Source: Musa acuminata AAA Group
Taxonomy: Eukaryota > Streptophyta > Magnoliopsida > Zingiberales > Musaceae
Reading direction: 5' to 3'
Assembly: GCF_036884655.1 (NCBI RefSeq)
Contig: NC_088355.1
Span: 17,510,001-17,574,000, forward strand
Length of the DNA: 64,000 bases
Below, one piece after another: positions 1 through 12,704 of this stretch (the stretch's first letter is position 1; each line of letters starts with the position of its first letter). A program made the translations under genes and the position numbers. Below the pieces are notes generated by a model. That model saw nothing but the letters and a program-made list of their open reading frames with translations. It did not search any database and was not told where the DNA came from.

Positions 1-2699
1 GAAGGCACACTTGGAGTCGATGTGGAGATCGGACTCAAGGGAGGGCTGACCCATAGAATGGTAGGCGTGAGGGCCACCATCGACTCAATGCAAAAACGAG
101 GAGCGGAGCAACTTGAGTGTAACTTGGCGAAGTACCCAAGCCGCATGAAGAGAGCCAACATAGAAGTTGGAACATGGAGCGGAGGCACAGTGCTTTCCTT
201 AGACAGAGGTCAAGGACATGAACTCTTGCAGAGGCAAGAGTAGAATCATGTTGTTCCATGGGTCATTCATTCTATCAGAGAGGACTCATCTTGCATGGTG
301 CCAAAGATGAAGGGAGCTTCTGGGCACATGCACCTTATATCGGAGGAGCATTTGATGGAGGAACTAAGGCGACTCAATTTGTGGAGACGAAGTTGGGTTC
401 AGAAGACCTTAGCACGGGGCAAGAGGATGCAAAGGCGGGTACTCTTGAAGAATATGCCACAGTGTTGCCATTCAAGTTGCCATGAAGGAAGCGGTGCACA
501 ACGGAGATTGTGCTGGTAGGGGCAGAGGCCCAGGATCCAGACAATGGTGCACAAATTACAGTGAAGTCGGTGGACTTCGGGAGCTATTAGGCGACGGACT
601 ATCCTAGAGCGGTGCTTCATCTAGGTGTGACCCAAGAGTGGGTGGATGAAGGTCGATTGCCAAAGGAGCGAACAAAATCGAAGGTGGAAGAGACCCTACG
701 ATGTATTGGCAGAGGCCACACATGGAGGGTTCACAATTCGAGTTTATTTCATAAGGATCAGAATGCAATGGAGATGTCACCAGGAGGTGACATGGTGCAG
801 CGGATCGTGGTGGAACAGTTCGTGGCAATGTGATACACACGACATTATCCCGTGAGGGACTAGATCATACAAAGGTATGATCGGGAGCTACTGGAAGCTC
901 CACTTCGGTGAACAACACGACGGCAAGAAGGGCTATGGATTCAAGGAGTGAAGGCCATGGTACCGTAGAGGCGGGTCTTCCGTGCGTGCATCGAATTTTG
1001 CATCGGATGAAAACCTTGGTCATCAGCATATGGGGGCTGGGTTCCACCAAGGGAAAAGTTCGAATGCAAGTTCCAGTGAGTCCCATGGGAGGGACTTGAT
1101 CATGCAGAGGTATGATCAAAGCAGCTGGAGAGTTGGACTGCTCCAGAGCTCATATTCGCTTACGGGAGCCCGGCAAGTCAAAGGACAAGGTCGAGTAAGC
1201 GAACGTTGCTACCAAGGAAGCTAAGGAGAACAGAATCGGTGCAAACCCTACAACGTGATGGTAGAGGCCATGTATGGGAGTTGCAGTCTGTCTTTTCATC
1301 GACTAAATGGACTGCTTGGAGAACACAGAGGTGTTGAAGCAGGGGGTCGAAAGGGGCGAGGAAGCGACGATGAGTCCGGAGGGACTTAGCTACCCAAAAT
1401 CAAGCATTAGTTAGAATGGAGGTGGACTCAAAGGAGTGCCACGGAGATATATCTACTGATCATGAAGAAAAGGGATGCAGATGCGAGGCGACGGATAGTA
1501 GGGCCATGGGCATGGCAGTGCCATGGTACCGCAGAGGCGGGACTTCCGTGAAAGTCATTGATCCCTTGCTCTCATGAGGGAGAGCGCTTGGTCGTGAAAG
1601 GGGCCGAGGAGGTGGAGCATACAAAGGCAATCTCCAAGTACCGAGACAAGGCTGAAGGGCAGAGGTCGAGGAACTTCGTAAGACCGGTGTCAATGAGCTT
1701 CTCGTCAAGATAGCCGAAAGGGAAGGACTTCGGGTCATGCAAGAGTGCATAACCAAGGAACGAAGCAGGCAGTATGCGGTGCTGTACCTTTGCTACTCAG
1801 TGGAGTAGGCGGCAGGGTTGATGGAGAAGATGGTACAATCCTAGAGGCGACCAAACCTATGAGAGAATTACTCCAAGTTGGGGTGAAAACTTCCTGCATT
1901 CCAGAAGTTCGATGACATTGAGAAGGTGAATCACAGTAACTAACTCAACGCAAGGAGTGCAAACACTTCAAGTGCTTCAGAAGTGTGAGCAAAGAGCAGG
2001 CGAAGGCCAGTAACCAGCTCAATGCATGGAGTACAACCTCGAGGAGGCGGGCGAAATCAAGTAACCTTTGCCTTCTCAACTCTTAAGAGAATAGGCGAAA
2101 CCGAGTACCCTAATTCTCTTATCTATCCAGCAGAGGAGCTCTGCACAAGTTCAAAGACCCTTCGAAGATAATGGAAGACAATAGTTGTCAAATCCTCACC
2201 AACGGTGATCAGTGCTACTGAGAGTAGATTGTCCGCTTCATTTCCCAACGAAATGCCAATCGAAAGTGGAAGTGATGCGAACCTACTTAGATGTGACAAC
2301 TAAGTGAAAGAAGAGTCAATGAGCAAATATTGTAGAGGAAGGACCCAAAACTTCAGAAGTTTGCGAGACGATGCTCATTAAAGCTCCAACATGCATCCAC
2401 CCAGTTCAAGCAGCATGAGGAATTTGAGAGACTAGCGTAGTAAGGATGGTCTTTTCATTCATCTGGGGGATTCGCAGGAATCAACAATGATCAACACAAC
2501 TCAACCAACCCTACACCAGAGTCAGAGTCATTGGTGAGTTGAAGCAGCATGGCGGATCAAAGGTTCGACTACTCAAAAACAACAGCGGAGAGCAGCTAGG
2601 AGCCAAGAGGCGCATTGTAGCTGGAGCAGAAGATTGAAGACTCAGCAAAGGCGAGGAGTTACAGTGTCGACAAAGGCTTCAATGAGGACGTCGAAGGAA

Positions 2700-2713
2700 T
2701 AAGTGGGGGAGAA
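2700..2713 (+). other. polypurine tract of R1
   Basis: A purine-rich run ending AGTGGGGGAGAA lies directly before the TGTCAC start of the 3' LTR. This is the expected plus-strand primer site, and the same tract precedes the 3' LTR of R11. Confidence 0.75.
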
Positions 2714-3159
2714 TGTCACGGACAAACTTCTAAACAAGATGTTTGATGTAATGCTTATGTATGTCCGTGTATTTTGGCATTTTCATGCCTTGTACAACAT
2801 GTAGAGGGGTAGCCGAAGGCTTAATAGTCCCATTTTAGTTGGGTTGGTGGCCTCTTTAGGCTTGTAAATAAAGGTTGTGTCATGTGGACACGTGCGAGAG
2901 ATTTTCGATATATAATGGACCATTTTACCCTTTGTTGTGCAACTGTTCAGAGCTTGTAAAGTCTGTTTGTAATTTGCATTGTCTATGAAGTATTTTTCGG
3001 AGATGTTTGCTTGTGGATCTCGATTGAGGCGTTCTCTCTAACCCGTTCTCTTTTTTGTTGGTCCTAAGGGACAATGGGAGGCTTCGGGGAGGCTGATCTT
3101 TGCGGACGGACATGCAAGGGTGCCGCACGACTTAGGAAAAACCAGCTAAGTCCGTGATA
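2714..3159 (+). repeat. 3' LTR of R1 (446 bp)
   Basis: The repeat starts TGTCACGGAC and ends in GTGATA, a decayed GTGACA. It matches the two 444-bp LTRs of R11 at 53662-54105 and 57755-58198. The TG...CA ends form a short inverted repeat (TGTCAC/GTGACA). The target duplication cannot be tested because the other end is off the window. Confidence 0.85.
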
Positions 3160-4415
3160 GCATGTTTACCGACTTAATATTATTAAGAGAGGGGTTTCTA
3201 TGATTTGGTCTCATAATATGATATATCACACATATACATATTTAATATATATCTATATCGCATGCAAATATATATACATATCTAGTAAGTGTATAAGCAA
3301 TCACACCAGATGATTATGGACCACAGCCTAATGTGATCAAGCCTGAGCCAGTGGGCCTAATCACTCATATCAAGATCTATGTGTGCAGCGGTACATCTCC
3401 ATGCCCTATGATCATTCATCTCGTCCTCGTCGGTTCCGTCGGCATTTCGACGCATCTCAATGCATCACGATCGTCTGTCTCATGGGTTCCGCTATGCCTC
3501 ATCGTGTGATTATAACTTAATCATAGGTATACAGGCCTGACAATGAACGAGAAATAAAATGGAGGCTCGCAAGCCCCAATAATAATAATCACAAGTACAC
3601 ATTATACGGTCCATGATCATCCATCCACATATCATACATCACATGTATAAATCATTATTATTAGGACTACTATATAATAATAAAAATAATAATCAATTAA
3701 ATATTTTAATTAATTAATATTTTCTGAAATCAGGGACATGTAGGGAATTTTTTGACTTATGAGGGGTATCTTTGTAATTTAGATAAAAGGACATAACTAG
3801 AATTTCTCAAATTCACAAGGGCAAAACTATCTTTTTTTTTTTTTGCCCAAAACCCTAAAACTCCCCATGTCCTGCTGGCTACAACCTACCCGACCCTGTG
3901 CGGGGGGGGGGGGGGGGCGGGTGGGGGCGCACTGGGGCGTCGCCCCTACCCACCCATGGGTGGCGCCCCTGCGGGTGGCATTGCCCCACGCAGCGACCAT
4001 AGGCGGCTATGCTCATGAGTGCAGCGCCCGCAAGCTGCACTTCCCTACAGCTCCTTAGCTCGCGTGCGTAGCTCCCACAGGCACCGCTACTGCGCAAAGC
4101 CTCTGCTCGCGTGTCTAGCACCCGCAAGCGCCACCCTTGCACGCAGGCATAGTGCCCGTGCATAGGTGGCAGCCGTGCTTGCCAGCTTGCTTGCTGGCGC
4201 CGCTGTAGGGGGCCTGCTTGCACACGGCCGGCCTTGTGGCTGTAGTTGCAGGCGGCCTGCCTGCATGCAGATGGCAGTGCTACCATCTACGACAATAGCA
4301 AGGGCAACAATAGTTGCTACCCTTTCTTGCTTTTACGTTAACGATTTTGACGTCAAAAGCTTCTCCAAAACATAACACACGTAGTTCAAAACTAATCTAT
4401 CGTACGATCAACATG
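3160..4415 (-). other. R2 internal leader, no gene recognised
   Basis: This stretch lies between R1 and the PBS of R2, so on the minus strand it would be the region between the PBS and gag. I see no Gag or Pol motif. It has an AT-rich part (3160-3850), a T tract at about 3831-3844, a G run of 17 at about 3901-3917 and a GC-rich part (about 3880-4290) with loosely repeated GCTCGCGTG/GCCTGC words. Short open frames in the GC-rich part show no family resemblance. Confidence 0.45.
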
Positions 4416-4427
4416 GCTCTGATACCA
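4416..4427 (-). other. PBS of R2 (tRNA-iMet type)
   Basis: The minus strand reads TGGTATCAGAGC, the usual plant initiator-Met primer-binding site. It lies 4 nt inside an LTR end (plus-strand TGGAAAATC), which sets the orientation of R2 as minus. Confidence 0.8.
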
Positions 4428-4431
4428 CTAT

Positions 4432-6044
4432 TGGAAAATCTTGTTAGTGACAACACATGCGTAGCAGAAGAATAGAAAACAAAATCTCCTATTCTCAAAG
4501 ATATGTTCATCATGCGAAGATTGGTGCAAAAAAATATGTGAAACTTAAAACTACGTATAGAATATATTATGTTACCTAGGGAGATCGTATATCCTTGAAT
4601 CCCTGCAGATCCCTAAGAGAGGGTGAAGGAGGTCAAGCGCCCTCCTCTCTAGCGGTGATCCACATAACAGGGCTACAACGATGCTCCTCAGAACTCCAGG
4701 CCTGCTTTGAAGTGGGGATGGGGAGGAGAATAGGAGAGGCAAGCAAAGGCTCTAGTCTACGAACTATTGAATCCCTCATATTTATAGAGGTCCCATGTCA
4801 ACTTAACCCTAATGGATCCTCCCATATTGGATATTGGATCAACATCCAACTACCCAAGCCTCTTAGATTAATGGATCTCTATCCAATAATCTCTCATGGG
4901 CTCTTATTGGATCTCATCCATAGGATCCAATAATTTAAGGGCTTATTGGGTATCCAATAAGATAGGGGCTCCGACGGATATCTCATATCCGAACCTCTAC
5001 TCATCGCAATGCCTACCATATGTGTATGACCCTCTAGGCCCAATATTAAGCTGGCCGTGAGTCATACCTATCATAACTCCTTCTAGCTTAGTGTATTATT
5101 ATCTCCATAATGATTCACTCGACTCATCAATTACAGACGTACTAGGCCACTACGTCGCAGTCCCTAGACGATATAGGGAAATCCAATCCATTGAACATAT
5201 CTGTCCTCAGTTACCGTGTACCTATAGTTTCTCATCCATCTAATATCCCAGAGACCATACACCAGACACGGTGCTGTCAGACCCATACGGTTTCTACTCG
5301 AGTCTCGCTCTAATCGGATTCTCCTAGAGAACTTTTTCTCTCTCAATCCGAATAACCCTAACCAAGGATTTGTCTGAGCAAAAACATATGGGACATTCCT
5401 CTCATGGCACTAAGAGTGGATGATCCTCTATCGACATTTAATAGTCTTCGTAAGATTGGCTACCACTCTCAATAGCTGACTGTACTAGTTTTGGAACCTC
5501 TAGACCTATAAGTCCATTATTAAAGAATGAACTACTCAAACATGACATCCTTGGTGTCTCAAGTCTAAGGACCAGATACACCATTGGGACTATGGAATCG
5601 TTGTCTGACAATAAGGCATCATCAACCATCCAGCATTCCGTAAGTAGATCAATTAGTGAACTCATTCTCCAATGAGCACCTGTATTGTATCCCTAGTGTC
5701 CCCACATGAGCAGCTATGAGACTAGCTACATCTATTATATGGACGAGTATACAACACACCAGTATGTTCAGTTATCTCGATGTCCCTCTCAAGTAACCTA
5801 TGACTAGGACTATTTAGGATCTATGTTTAAAGGTGAATCAGTCTCATTATCATGATCTCATCATGATTCGATTCCCATTGCACAGATCCAAGGACATCAC
5901 AATATATATATGCATATATGCAATAGTCAATATAAAGTAATAAAATATCAAAATATAATAAGCAAAATGACTGCGTGTCAAGCCACGTGCCATCACTCAT
6001 ATGATTGGCTTGCTGGGCACATATGACTAGCAATAGGTCCATAG
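4432..6044 (-). repeat. 5' LTR of R2, cut by R3
   Basis: The edge next to the PBS is clear (plus-strand TGGAAAATCTTG). The other edge is lost where R3 begins at 6045. The LTR contains several direct copies of TCCAATAA/ATTGGATC words around 4800-4980. It shares nothing obvious with the Sirevirus-like LTRs elsewhere in the window. The superfamily is not determined because no coding region remains. Confidence 0.65.
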
Positions 6045-7448
6045 TGTTAGGATCAAGAGTAGCACTAAGAGGGGGGTAAATTAGTGCAGCAGAAAACTTT
6101 CTCGATTTCAGAAAAATATTCGTTTCGATTAAAACTGATTCCGACGAAAATGGTTTCGATTCAATTCATTTAGGAGAGAATATGAACTTGAAAGCTTTCG
6201 TAAAAGTGCAAGAGAGAATTAAGGAGATTTGTAGTAATATAAATTATACAAATGAAAAGCAAACTAGAATTTAGAGTGATTCGGTTAATGTGACCTACAT
6301 CCACTTTCGGATTCCTCCTCCGATGAGGTCTCCAGGGTCCATTATAAGCCTTCCTTCAATAGGCGAAGGCTAACCACTTTTTATAGCTCTTTCTCCTTTT
6401 GCCGGGTTTAGGAGACAACCCTTATAAGTCTCACTCATCTTTCTTGGATGGTTACAAGGCTAAGAGATGAAGAAGGAGAACTCTTCACTTTTACAATAAT
6501 TCAAGACTCAAGAACATAAGATTATGCCAATAGCTTTTGTGCCCTTTCATGCAGAAAAGGGTGGGGTTTTTATAGGCCCCAATGACTTTAAAAAATGGAG
6601 CCAAAAAGTGTCTCATCCCAGGTTCTGGGGTATTGGCAAAACCACCACCATTATTGGGCAGTACCACTACCTAACACCTGACACTAGGTGGTACCACCGC
6701 CCAGTCTAGACGATACCACCACTTGATAGAGCTCGGAGACCGAGCTCTGACGGTACCACCGCCTGATAGGAGAGGTACCATCGCTGGCAGCATTAACTGC
6801 CAACGGTACCACCGCCTAGTCTAGGCAGTACCATCGCCTAGAAATCCTTGAGCATTGCTTTCCAAGCGGTGCTACCGCTGGCCTTGGCGGTGCCATCGTT
6901 GGCCCTAGCGGTGCCACCGCCGGCTATGTTTTCAAGGGCTGAATTAGCTGCTCAATTTGGCCTAATTCAACTTTGTTAAGGGCCCAGTTATTCCCTAATT
7001 AAGTTAGTGGGATTAACTCCTAATCTTAACTTAAGTTATGCTTTAACTACGATAATTAAGACATAATTATAGTGCTTCTTATTCTGATGTGTCAATTGCT
7101 CTTCCGACGAGCTTCCGACGTACTTTCGGCGAACATCCAATGAACTCTCAATAATAATCCAGTGGACTCCCGGCAAGCTCCTGGACTTTACGATGATCTT
7201 CTTAGCAAGTTTCGATGAGCTTCTTTGGCAAGCTCCTGGACTTCTCGGTTGGTTCCGACAAAACTTCTGATGAACGTCCGGACTTCCGACGAACTCTCGA
7301 ACTCCCAATGAGATCTCAATCTTGACTTCGGCACAACACTTGTTTATGTCTTACTGCTATTGTAGTTAATCCTACACACTTTTCTTAACATATAGATTAG
7401 ATCAAATAAATTACAATTGACTTCATCATCAAAATCCGAGATTCAATA
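6045..7448 (-). repeat. 3' LTR of R3 (about 1.4 kb)
   Basis: On the plus strand it runs from TGTTAGGATCAAG to GAGATTCAATA, a decayed form of the GATTCAACA end seen in relatives. It carries the short poly(G) run near 6071, the leader hairpin region near 6352-6370, a TATA-like TATAAAAAC on the minus strand near 6570, a U3 array of GGTACCACCGCC-type words (about 6650-6920) and a CpG-rich stretch (7080-7330). The LTR of R10 has the same order. Confidence 0.8.
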
Positions 7449-8889
7449 ATCTCTCCCTTTTTTATGACAATCAATTAATGACGGAGTTAACCTTAACTCC
7501 CCCTATCTATATGCCATACTTGAAAAGACATTCCTGAATTCAAGGGCTTTGAATTCAAGAAACAAAATGATAAGATAAATTCATTAGATTTATCAATATG
7601 CACATCATGATTCCTATCATGATCTAACATTCTCAAGATACGATGTCAAGTATGATGTCAAGTCATGACATCTATTTTTAATTATAATATTTCAAATATG
7701 AAAGATGACAAATATAGCAGTTCATCATTCTATGGTAAGATATCTATTGTAAAATAGCAAGTTAAGCTCTATATATCTTATCATAGTGAAAGAAATTTAT
7801 CAAGCAAACATTTCAAGTATATATGATGAAATACATTGCATACATTTATCATCAATTTACCACATTTTGGTATTATTTCTCCCCCTTTGCCATCAACAAA
7901 ACGGAGAATAATTTAATAATACTAGTGTGGTAAAAGAATTCAAGCAAGTTTCACACTCAAAAGTTCTCATCATTAAATGTTATCAACATTAAAGCGATAG
8001 ATTCCATCAACTTCTCCCCTTTTGTCATCACATTTTGCATGAATAAGAGGAAAGAAGGTAAGAAGGGAATCCATTAAGAACTAAATTTATGAAATGATTT
8101 GAATCAAGTCAAAAACGATAAATAAGTTTTTGTTAAAACATGCTTTTATTTTGATAAAGAGAAGGGATTCATGAAAAGGATCGAGATATCCATATGAAAT
8201 CAAATCCCCAATCTTGCAAATAATTATTATACACGAAAATTCATTTTTCAAGGATTAAGATATCCATTGGAATTTCTTCATTTTTCATCAGAAGAATAAG
8301 GAAGAATTCATGGGAGAGGAGTATCACATGAAGGAGAAATTAATGAATAAAACTTCATAGTGAGAAGAGTATTACATCAAATCCATTTCTCATTAAAAAT
8401 TCATAAGAGTAAAATCTATGAGAGATGCATTTGTCAATGACTTCCATGTATCAAACATCAAGATATGTATAAACACTTTATGCATTTATAAAATGTTTCG
8501 TCATAGCCTTTCATCACTACTTGCATGAGGTAATATCATTAGTGCTTGTAGCACTCAAAAGTTAGGAATCCAATATTGCATCATATACACGATTAAAACT
8601 TCTCAATATTTAATAGAGATTATAATCATCATAGAAATTTTCAGCATCAAAATAAACATGATATTGCATCATTGTATGATAACATGCTCATCATTTAAAG
8701 AGATCACAACATTATAGAAATCTTCAGCATCAAGCACAAAATTCCAACATCAAAGTAAATATTTTATTGTCGTGAAGCACACAACCTTATTTACATTATC
8801 ATGTAAAATTCGCATCATAAGAGGAGAAGATTTAAGTGAGTGATCCAAAGAATTAAGAAAGTCCGAAAATAAAATTTAACAAATTCATG
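7449..8889 (-). other. R3 3' non-coding region with PPT-like tracts
   Basis: This AT-rich region lies between pol and the 3' LTR and has no credible ORF. Besides the PPT next to the LTR (7449-7463), the minus strand has further purine tracts of the AAAGGGGGAGAA type near 7880 and 8015. Multiple PPT-like tracts upstream of the 3' LTR are a described trait of Sireviruses. The equivalent region in R10 is 58377-59794. Confidence 0.6.
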
Positions 8890-10136
8890 CATTTGGACAA
8901 ATTAACATTCCTAATTCTCTTCTAATAAAATCAAATTGTTCTTCACTTAAAGGCTTTGTAAAAATATCGACTAATTGATGTTTTGTATCAATAAACTCTA
9001 AGATTACATCATAATTATTAATATGATCTCATATAAAGTGATGACTAATATCAATATGTTTAGTTCTAGAGTATTGAATGAGATTTTTTGTTAAATATAT
9101 TGCACTCGTGTTGTCACATTTTATGAGAATGTTTTTAAGATGAATCTTATAATCCTCTAAAGTATTTTTCATCCACACAACTTGTGCACAATATGCACTA
9201 GTTGTAATGTACTCAGCTTCGGTTGTAGATAGTGCAACCGAGTTTTGTTTTTTGGAAGACTAAGAAACAAGTGCATGTCCTAAAAATTGACATGTTCTTG
9301 ATGTGCTTTTTCTATTTAATCTACATCCAGCAAAATCCGCATCAGCATAAGTAATTAGGTCAAAGTTCTCAGATTTTGGATACCACAATCCTAGATTTGT
9401 GGTTCCTTTAAGATATCTAAGTATTCTCTTAACTGATTTAAGATGAGATATCTTAGGATTAGATTGAAACCTAGTACAAAGTATTATACTAAATATGATA
9501 TCTCGTCTAGTTGCGGTGAGGTATAGTAAACTTTCTATCATACCCCTATAAGCTTTTTTTATCAAAGCTTTCTTAACTTTCATCAATGTCCAACTTAGTG
9601 GAGGTGCTCATAGGAGTGTTGATAGCCTTTGAGCTATCCATATTAAACCTTTTTAGCAAATCTAAAGCATATTTTGTTTGACTACGAAAAATACTATTAC
9701 TTAGTTGTTTGATTTGTAAGCCTAAAAAGAAAGTTAATTCTCCCATCAAACCTATTTCAAATTCAAGACTCATACTTTTAGCAAATGACTCACATAGATA
9801 TTCATTCGTGGAACCAAAAATAATATCATCAACATAAATTTGAACAATAAGAAAATTATTTTTAAAATTTTTGATAAACAATGTAGTATCAACCTTGCCT
9901 TTAGAGACATTATTTAGAATAAGAAAATAGTTAAGTCTCTCATACCAAGCCCTTGGGGTTTGCTTTAAACTATAGAGAGCTTTAGTCAATTTAAACACAT
10001 GATTAGGGAGATTATCATTCTCAAATACGAGAGGTTGTTCAACATAAACTTCTTCGAAAATAAAGCCATTAAGAAAAGTACTTTTAACATCCACTTGAAA
10101 TGACTTAAAATTATTACTACTAGCATAGGCAAGAAG
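8890..10136 (-). pseudogene. R3 copia RT/RNase H remnant
   Basis: This encodes the C-terminal part of a copia polyprotein: reverse transcriptase and RNase H. Visible signs are the RT active site YVDDIIFGS (about 9829), FLGLQI, the block TATRRDIIFS (about 9500) and the RNase H entry YADADFAG followed by RKSTS (about 9310-9350). The end of RNase H (ADIFTKPL-like, then ELGML) is read near 8900-8980. The frame breaks near 9585 and again at about 9260. The open frame runs on to 10235, but its first 30 or so residues are antisense R4 LTR, so the RT really starts at 10136 and is truncated. It aligns with 59795-61030 of R10. Confidence 0.85.
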
Positions 10137-11498
10137 TGTTGAATCCCGTATTTTGATGATGAAACCACTTGATATATGTTTATGATTTAATCTATATTTT
10201 GAGTGACGCAGGATACTTCGATCAGGATGAGTCAATTAAAGTAGAAAAATCATGTTGGGCCGGAGGAACATGTCAGAAGATTGGACGTCGGACCGGTGGA
10301 TCGATCGACGTATCGATAGAAGGCTTCAGGCCGTGGACTCGGGCATCGGGCTAAGAAGAGCGGGTATTGCGCCAAGGATATCGGAGTTGCAGAGTCAACT
10401 GGCTGATTGGGCAATAGGCCGTAGGAGTGGACGATGCGCCGAAGAGTCGGACGAAGCGTCGAGGGACTAATGACATGTCGGACAACTTGATTAATGCTTA
10501 GTATTAATTGTTTAGATCGATTTTTATTTTATATATGCAGGACTAACTACGATGGCAGTAAGACATATAGCAGGAGTTGTGCCGGAGTCAAGACCATGAT
10601 CACGTTGGGGGTTCAAGAGTTCGACGAAAGTCCGGACGGTCATCGAAGGTTCTATAGGAACAAATCCGAGAAGTCCAGGAGTTTGCAAAGAAGCTTGTCG
10701 GAACTCGCCAAGTGGATCGTCACAAGTCTAGGAGATTTGCCGGAAGTCCGCTGGAGCATCGCCGAGGGTTCGTTGGATGTTCGCTAGAAGTTCGTCGGAA
10801 GCTCGCCGGAAGAAGCGATTGACGCACCGGAGCAAGTTGCAGTAAATGTCTTAAGAAATATCATAGTTAGTATATAGATTAAGCTAGGAATGGGAGGTGA
10901 TCCCATTAACTTAATCTGGGGGCAATTGAGCCATTGACAGACTCAAATTGGGCCGAATGGATTAGCCCATTTGGACCTAGATTTCCTGGCCGACGGTGGC
11001 ACCGCTTGGGTCGGCAGTGGCACTGCCCAGTAGCTTAGTCTCCCAGGAAAGCTGGGCGGTGGAACCACCCCAGTCAAGCGGTGGCACAACCTGGGCTCAG
11101 TTTCCGAGCAAGACTAGGCAGTGGAAACCCCCTGTCAGGCGGTGGCACTACCAGAGCTCGGTCTTCGAGCTCTGTCAAGCGGTCGCACCGCCCGGTCTAG
11201 CGGTAGTACCGTCAGAACCCAAAAAATCCGGGAGATGACATGTTTGAGTTCCAAATTCAAACCAGTTTGGGGCCTATATATACCCCACCCTTTCCTACAT
11301 GAAAGGGCATCGAAAATCCAATATTACTCTATGATTTTTAGAGCTCAAAAGTGTTGTAAAGGCTAGAAGTTCTCCTCCCTCTTTTCTTTCAAGTTTTGAT
11401 ATTTCAAGAGAGGAGAGAAAATTCTATAAGGGTTGTCTCCAAAGCCCATCAAAAGGAGTGAAACTGTAAAAGGGTGGTTGGCCTTCGCGTATTGAAGG
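10137..11498 (+). repeat. 5' LTR of R4, first part
   Basis: It begins TGTTGAATCCCG and runs to the R5 insertion point in TTGAAGG. It contains U3 with a CpG-rich stretch (10600-10830), GGTGGCACCGCC-type words (10990-11220), a TATATATA box at 11275 and the start of the transcribed leader. It resumes at 20216. Confidence 0.85.
11275..11282 (+). promoter_or_regulatory. TATA box in R4 5' LTR
   Basis: TATATATA lies in the context GGGGCC-TATATATA-CCCC. All the related LTRs have a TATA motif at the same place between the U3 arrays and the leader. Confidence 0.65.
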
Positions 11499-11629
11499 TG
11501 TTAGGATCGAGAGCACTAAGAGGGGGGGGGGGGTGAATTAGTGCAGCGGAAATCTTACAGCGATTAAAAACCAAAAGCTGCGTTCGTTCAAAAACTATTA
11601 TGATGTAAAAGCAAATTCTCAGTTTGTAT

Positions 11630-11931
11630 CTAAGTGCAGTTTGCGTCTAAGCGCAGATTGCGTCTAAGCGCAGTTTTGCGTCTAAGCGCAATTTACGTCT
11701 AAACTTAGATTTACGTCTAAACGTAGTTTTACGTCTAAACGCAGATTTACGTCTAAACGCAAATTTACGTCTAAACGCAGATTTACGTCTAAACGCAGTT
11801 TTACATCTAAACGCATATTTACGTCTAAACTCAGATTTACGTCTTAAACTCAGATTTACGTCTAAACGCAGATTTACGTCTAAACGCAGTTTTACGTCTA
11901 GACGCAGATTTACGTCTAAACTTTGAAACTT
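11630..11931. repeat. 18-bp minisatellite in R5 3' LTR
   Basis: About 16 copies of an 18-bp unit (GATTTACGTCTAAACGCA with variants). It lies downstream of the TATA box in the element's sense, so it is in the transcribed R/U5 part. Single variant units recur 100-200 bp further on, near 12010 and 12210. Confidence 0.9.
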
Positions 11932-12637
11932 GTTTGTATACTCGCAGAAGGCAGTATGCAGTTGAAATCAAGACGTAAACGTGAACTGAGATCTGATGAT
12001 TGAGCGAGGAAAGCCGATTTACGTCTGAATGCAGTTTTACGTCTAAATGTTGAAACTCGTTCGTAAAATTGTAGAGGACAGTTTGCAGTTATCAATAGGA
12101 TCAAAATGTAAGTGTAAACTGCAAAGAAGCTCGTTCGTAAAAGCACGGAAGATAGTTCTGCAGAATCAAACGTAAACGTAAACTGTAATGTATGAAAATA
12201 CGAATTTACGTCTGAATGCAGATTCGGAAGAACAGCACTTAGAACTTGTTCGTGAAAGCGCAGAGAGCAGTAGTGATGAAGGAGGTTTGCAGTAATGATA
12301 AAGTGCTCGAAAATAAACGCAAACCTGAGATTTAGAGTGGTTCGGTCAGCCTTGACCTACTCCACTTTTGGCTTCCTCCACCGACGAGGTTGCCGACGTC
12401 AACTAGGGGCCTTCCTTCAATAGGCGAAGGCCAAACTGCCCTTTTACAACTTCTCTCCTTTTGACAGGCTCAGGAGACAACCTTTACAGACCTTTCTCTC
12501 CTCACTTTACAACTGAAAACTTGAAGAACAGAAGGAGGAGACTTAAAGGATTTACAACACTTTTGAGCTCTTAGAATTACAGAAAAGATCAAGATTTCGG
12601 TGTAGGTCTGTCTCTTTTCAGTGCTGAATGGGTGGGG

Positions 12638-12645
12638 TATTTATA
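12638..12645 (-). promoter_or_regulatory. TATA box in R5 3' LTR
   Basis: The minus strand reads TATAAATA within GGGGCCTATAAATACCCCAC. It separates the upstream U3 arrays from the downstream leader and is conserved at 18755, 27102 and 34136. Confidence 0.75.
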
Positions 12646-12704
12646 GGCCCCAACCCAATTCAAAATTCGAGCTCAAAACGATCAAATCCCAGAATTCTGG
12701 GATC

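Larger units (their letters stand above)
1..3159 (+). mobile_element. R1: LARD-like non-autonomous LTR element, 3' part
   Basis: This is the 3' part of an LTR element whose 5' end lies outside the window. It aligns collinearly with 55050-58198 (R11), including the polypurine tract and 3' LTR, with only scattered substitutions and small indels. Its internal domain holds only short open frames. The best one, from position 22, is not conserved because the R11 copy stops after about 25 codons. I recognise no gag, protease, RT or integrase motif. Long non-coding internal domains between LTRs are typical of large retrotransposon derivatives (LARDs), which need proteins from other elements. The assignment to LARD rests on the absence of coding sequence, and the element's lineage is not identified. 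Confidence 0.75.
6045..10136 (-). mobile_element. R3: Sirevirus-like Ty1/copia relic, 3' half
   Basis: In minus-strand order this relic contains an RT/RNase H remnant, a 1.4-kb non-coding tail with polypurine-like tracts, a PPT and a 3' LTR. The 5' half is gone: homology stops at 10136, where the 5' LTR of R4 starts inside the RT. R10 (52539-63257) is the same kind of element with more of its pol preserved, and the two align closely. The superfamily is firm (YVDDIIFGS-type RT). The Sirevirus assignment rests on the gag type of relatives and the multiple PPT-like tracts. Confidence 0.8.

Noticed and set aside
10137..10235. First 33 residues of the open frame covering the R3 RT
   Set aside because: They are antisense of the R4 LTR start. 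The same bases recur at other LTR copies without RT, so the frame is a fusion across an insertion junction.
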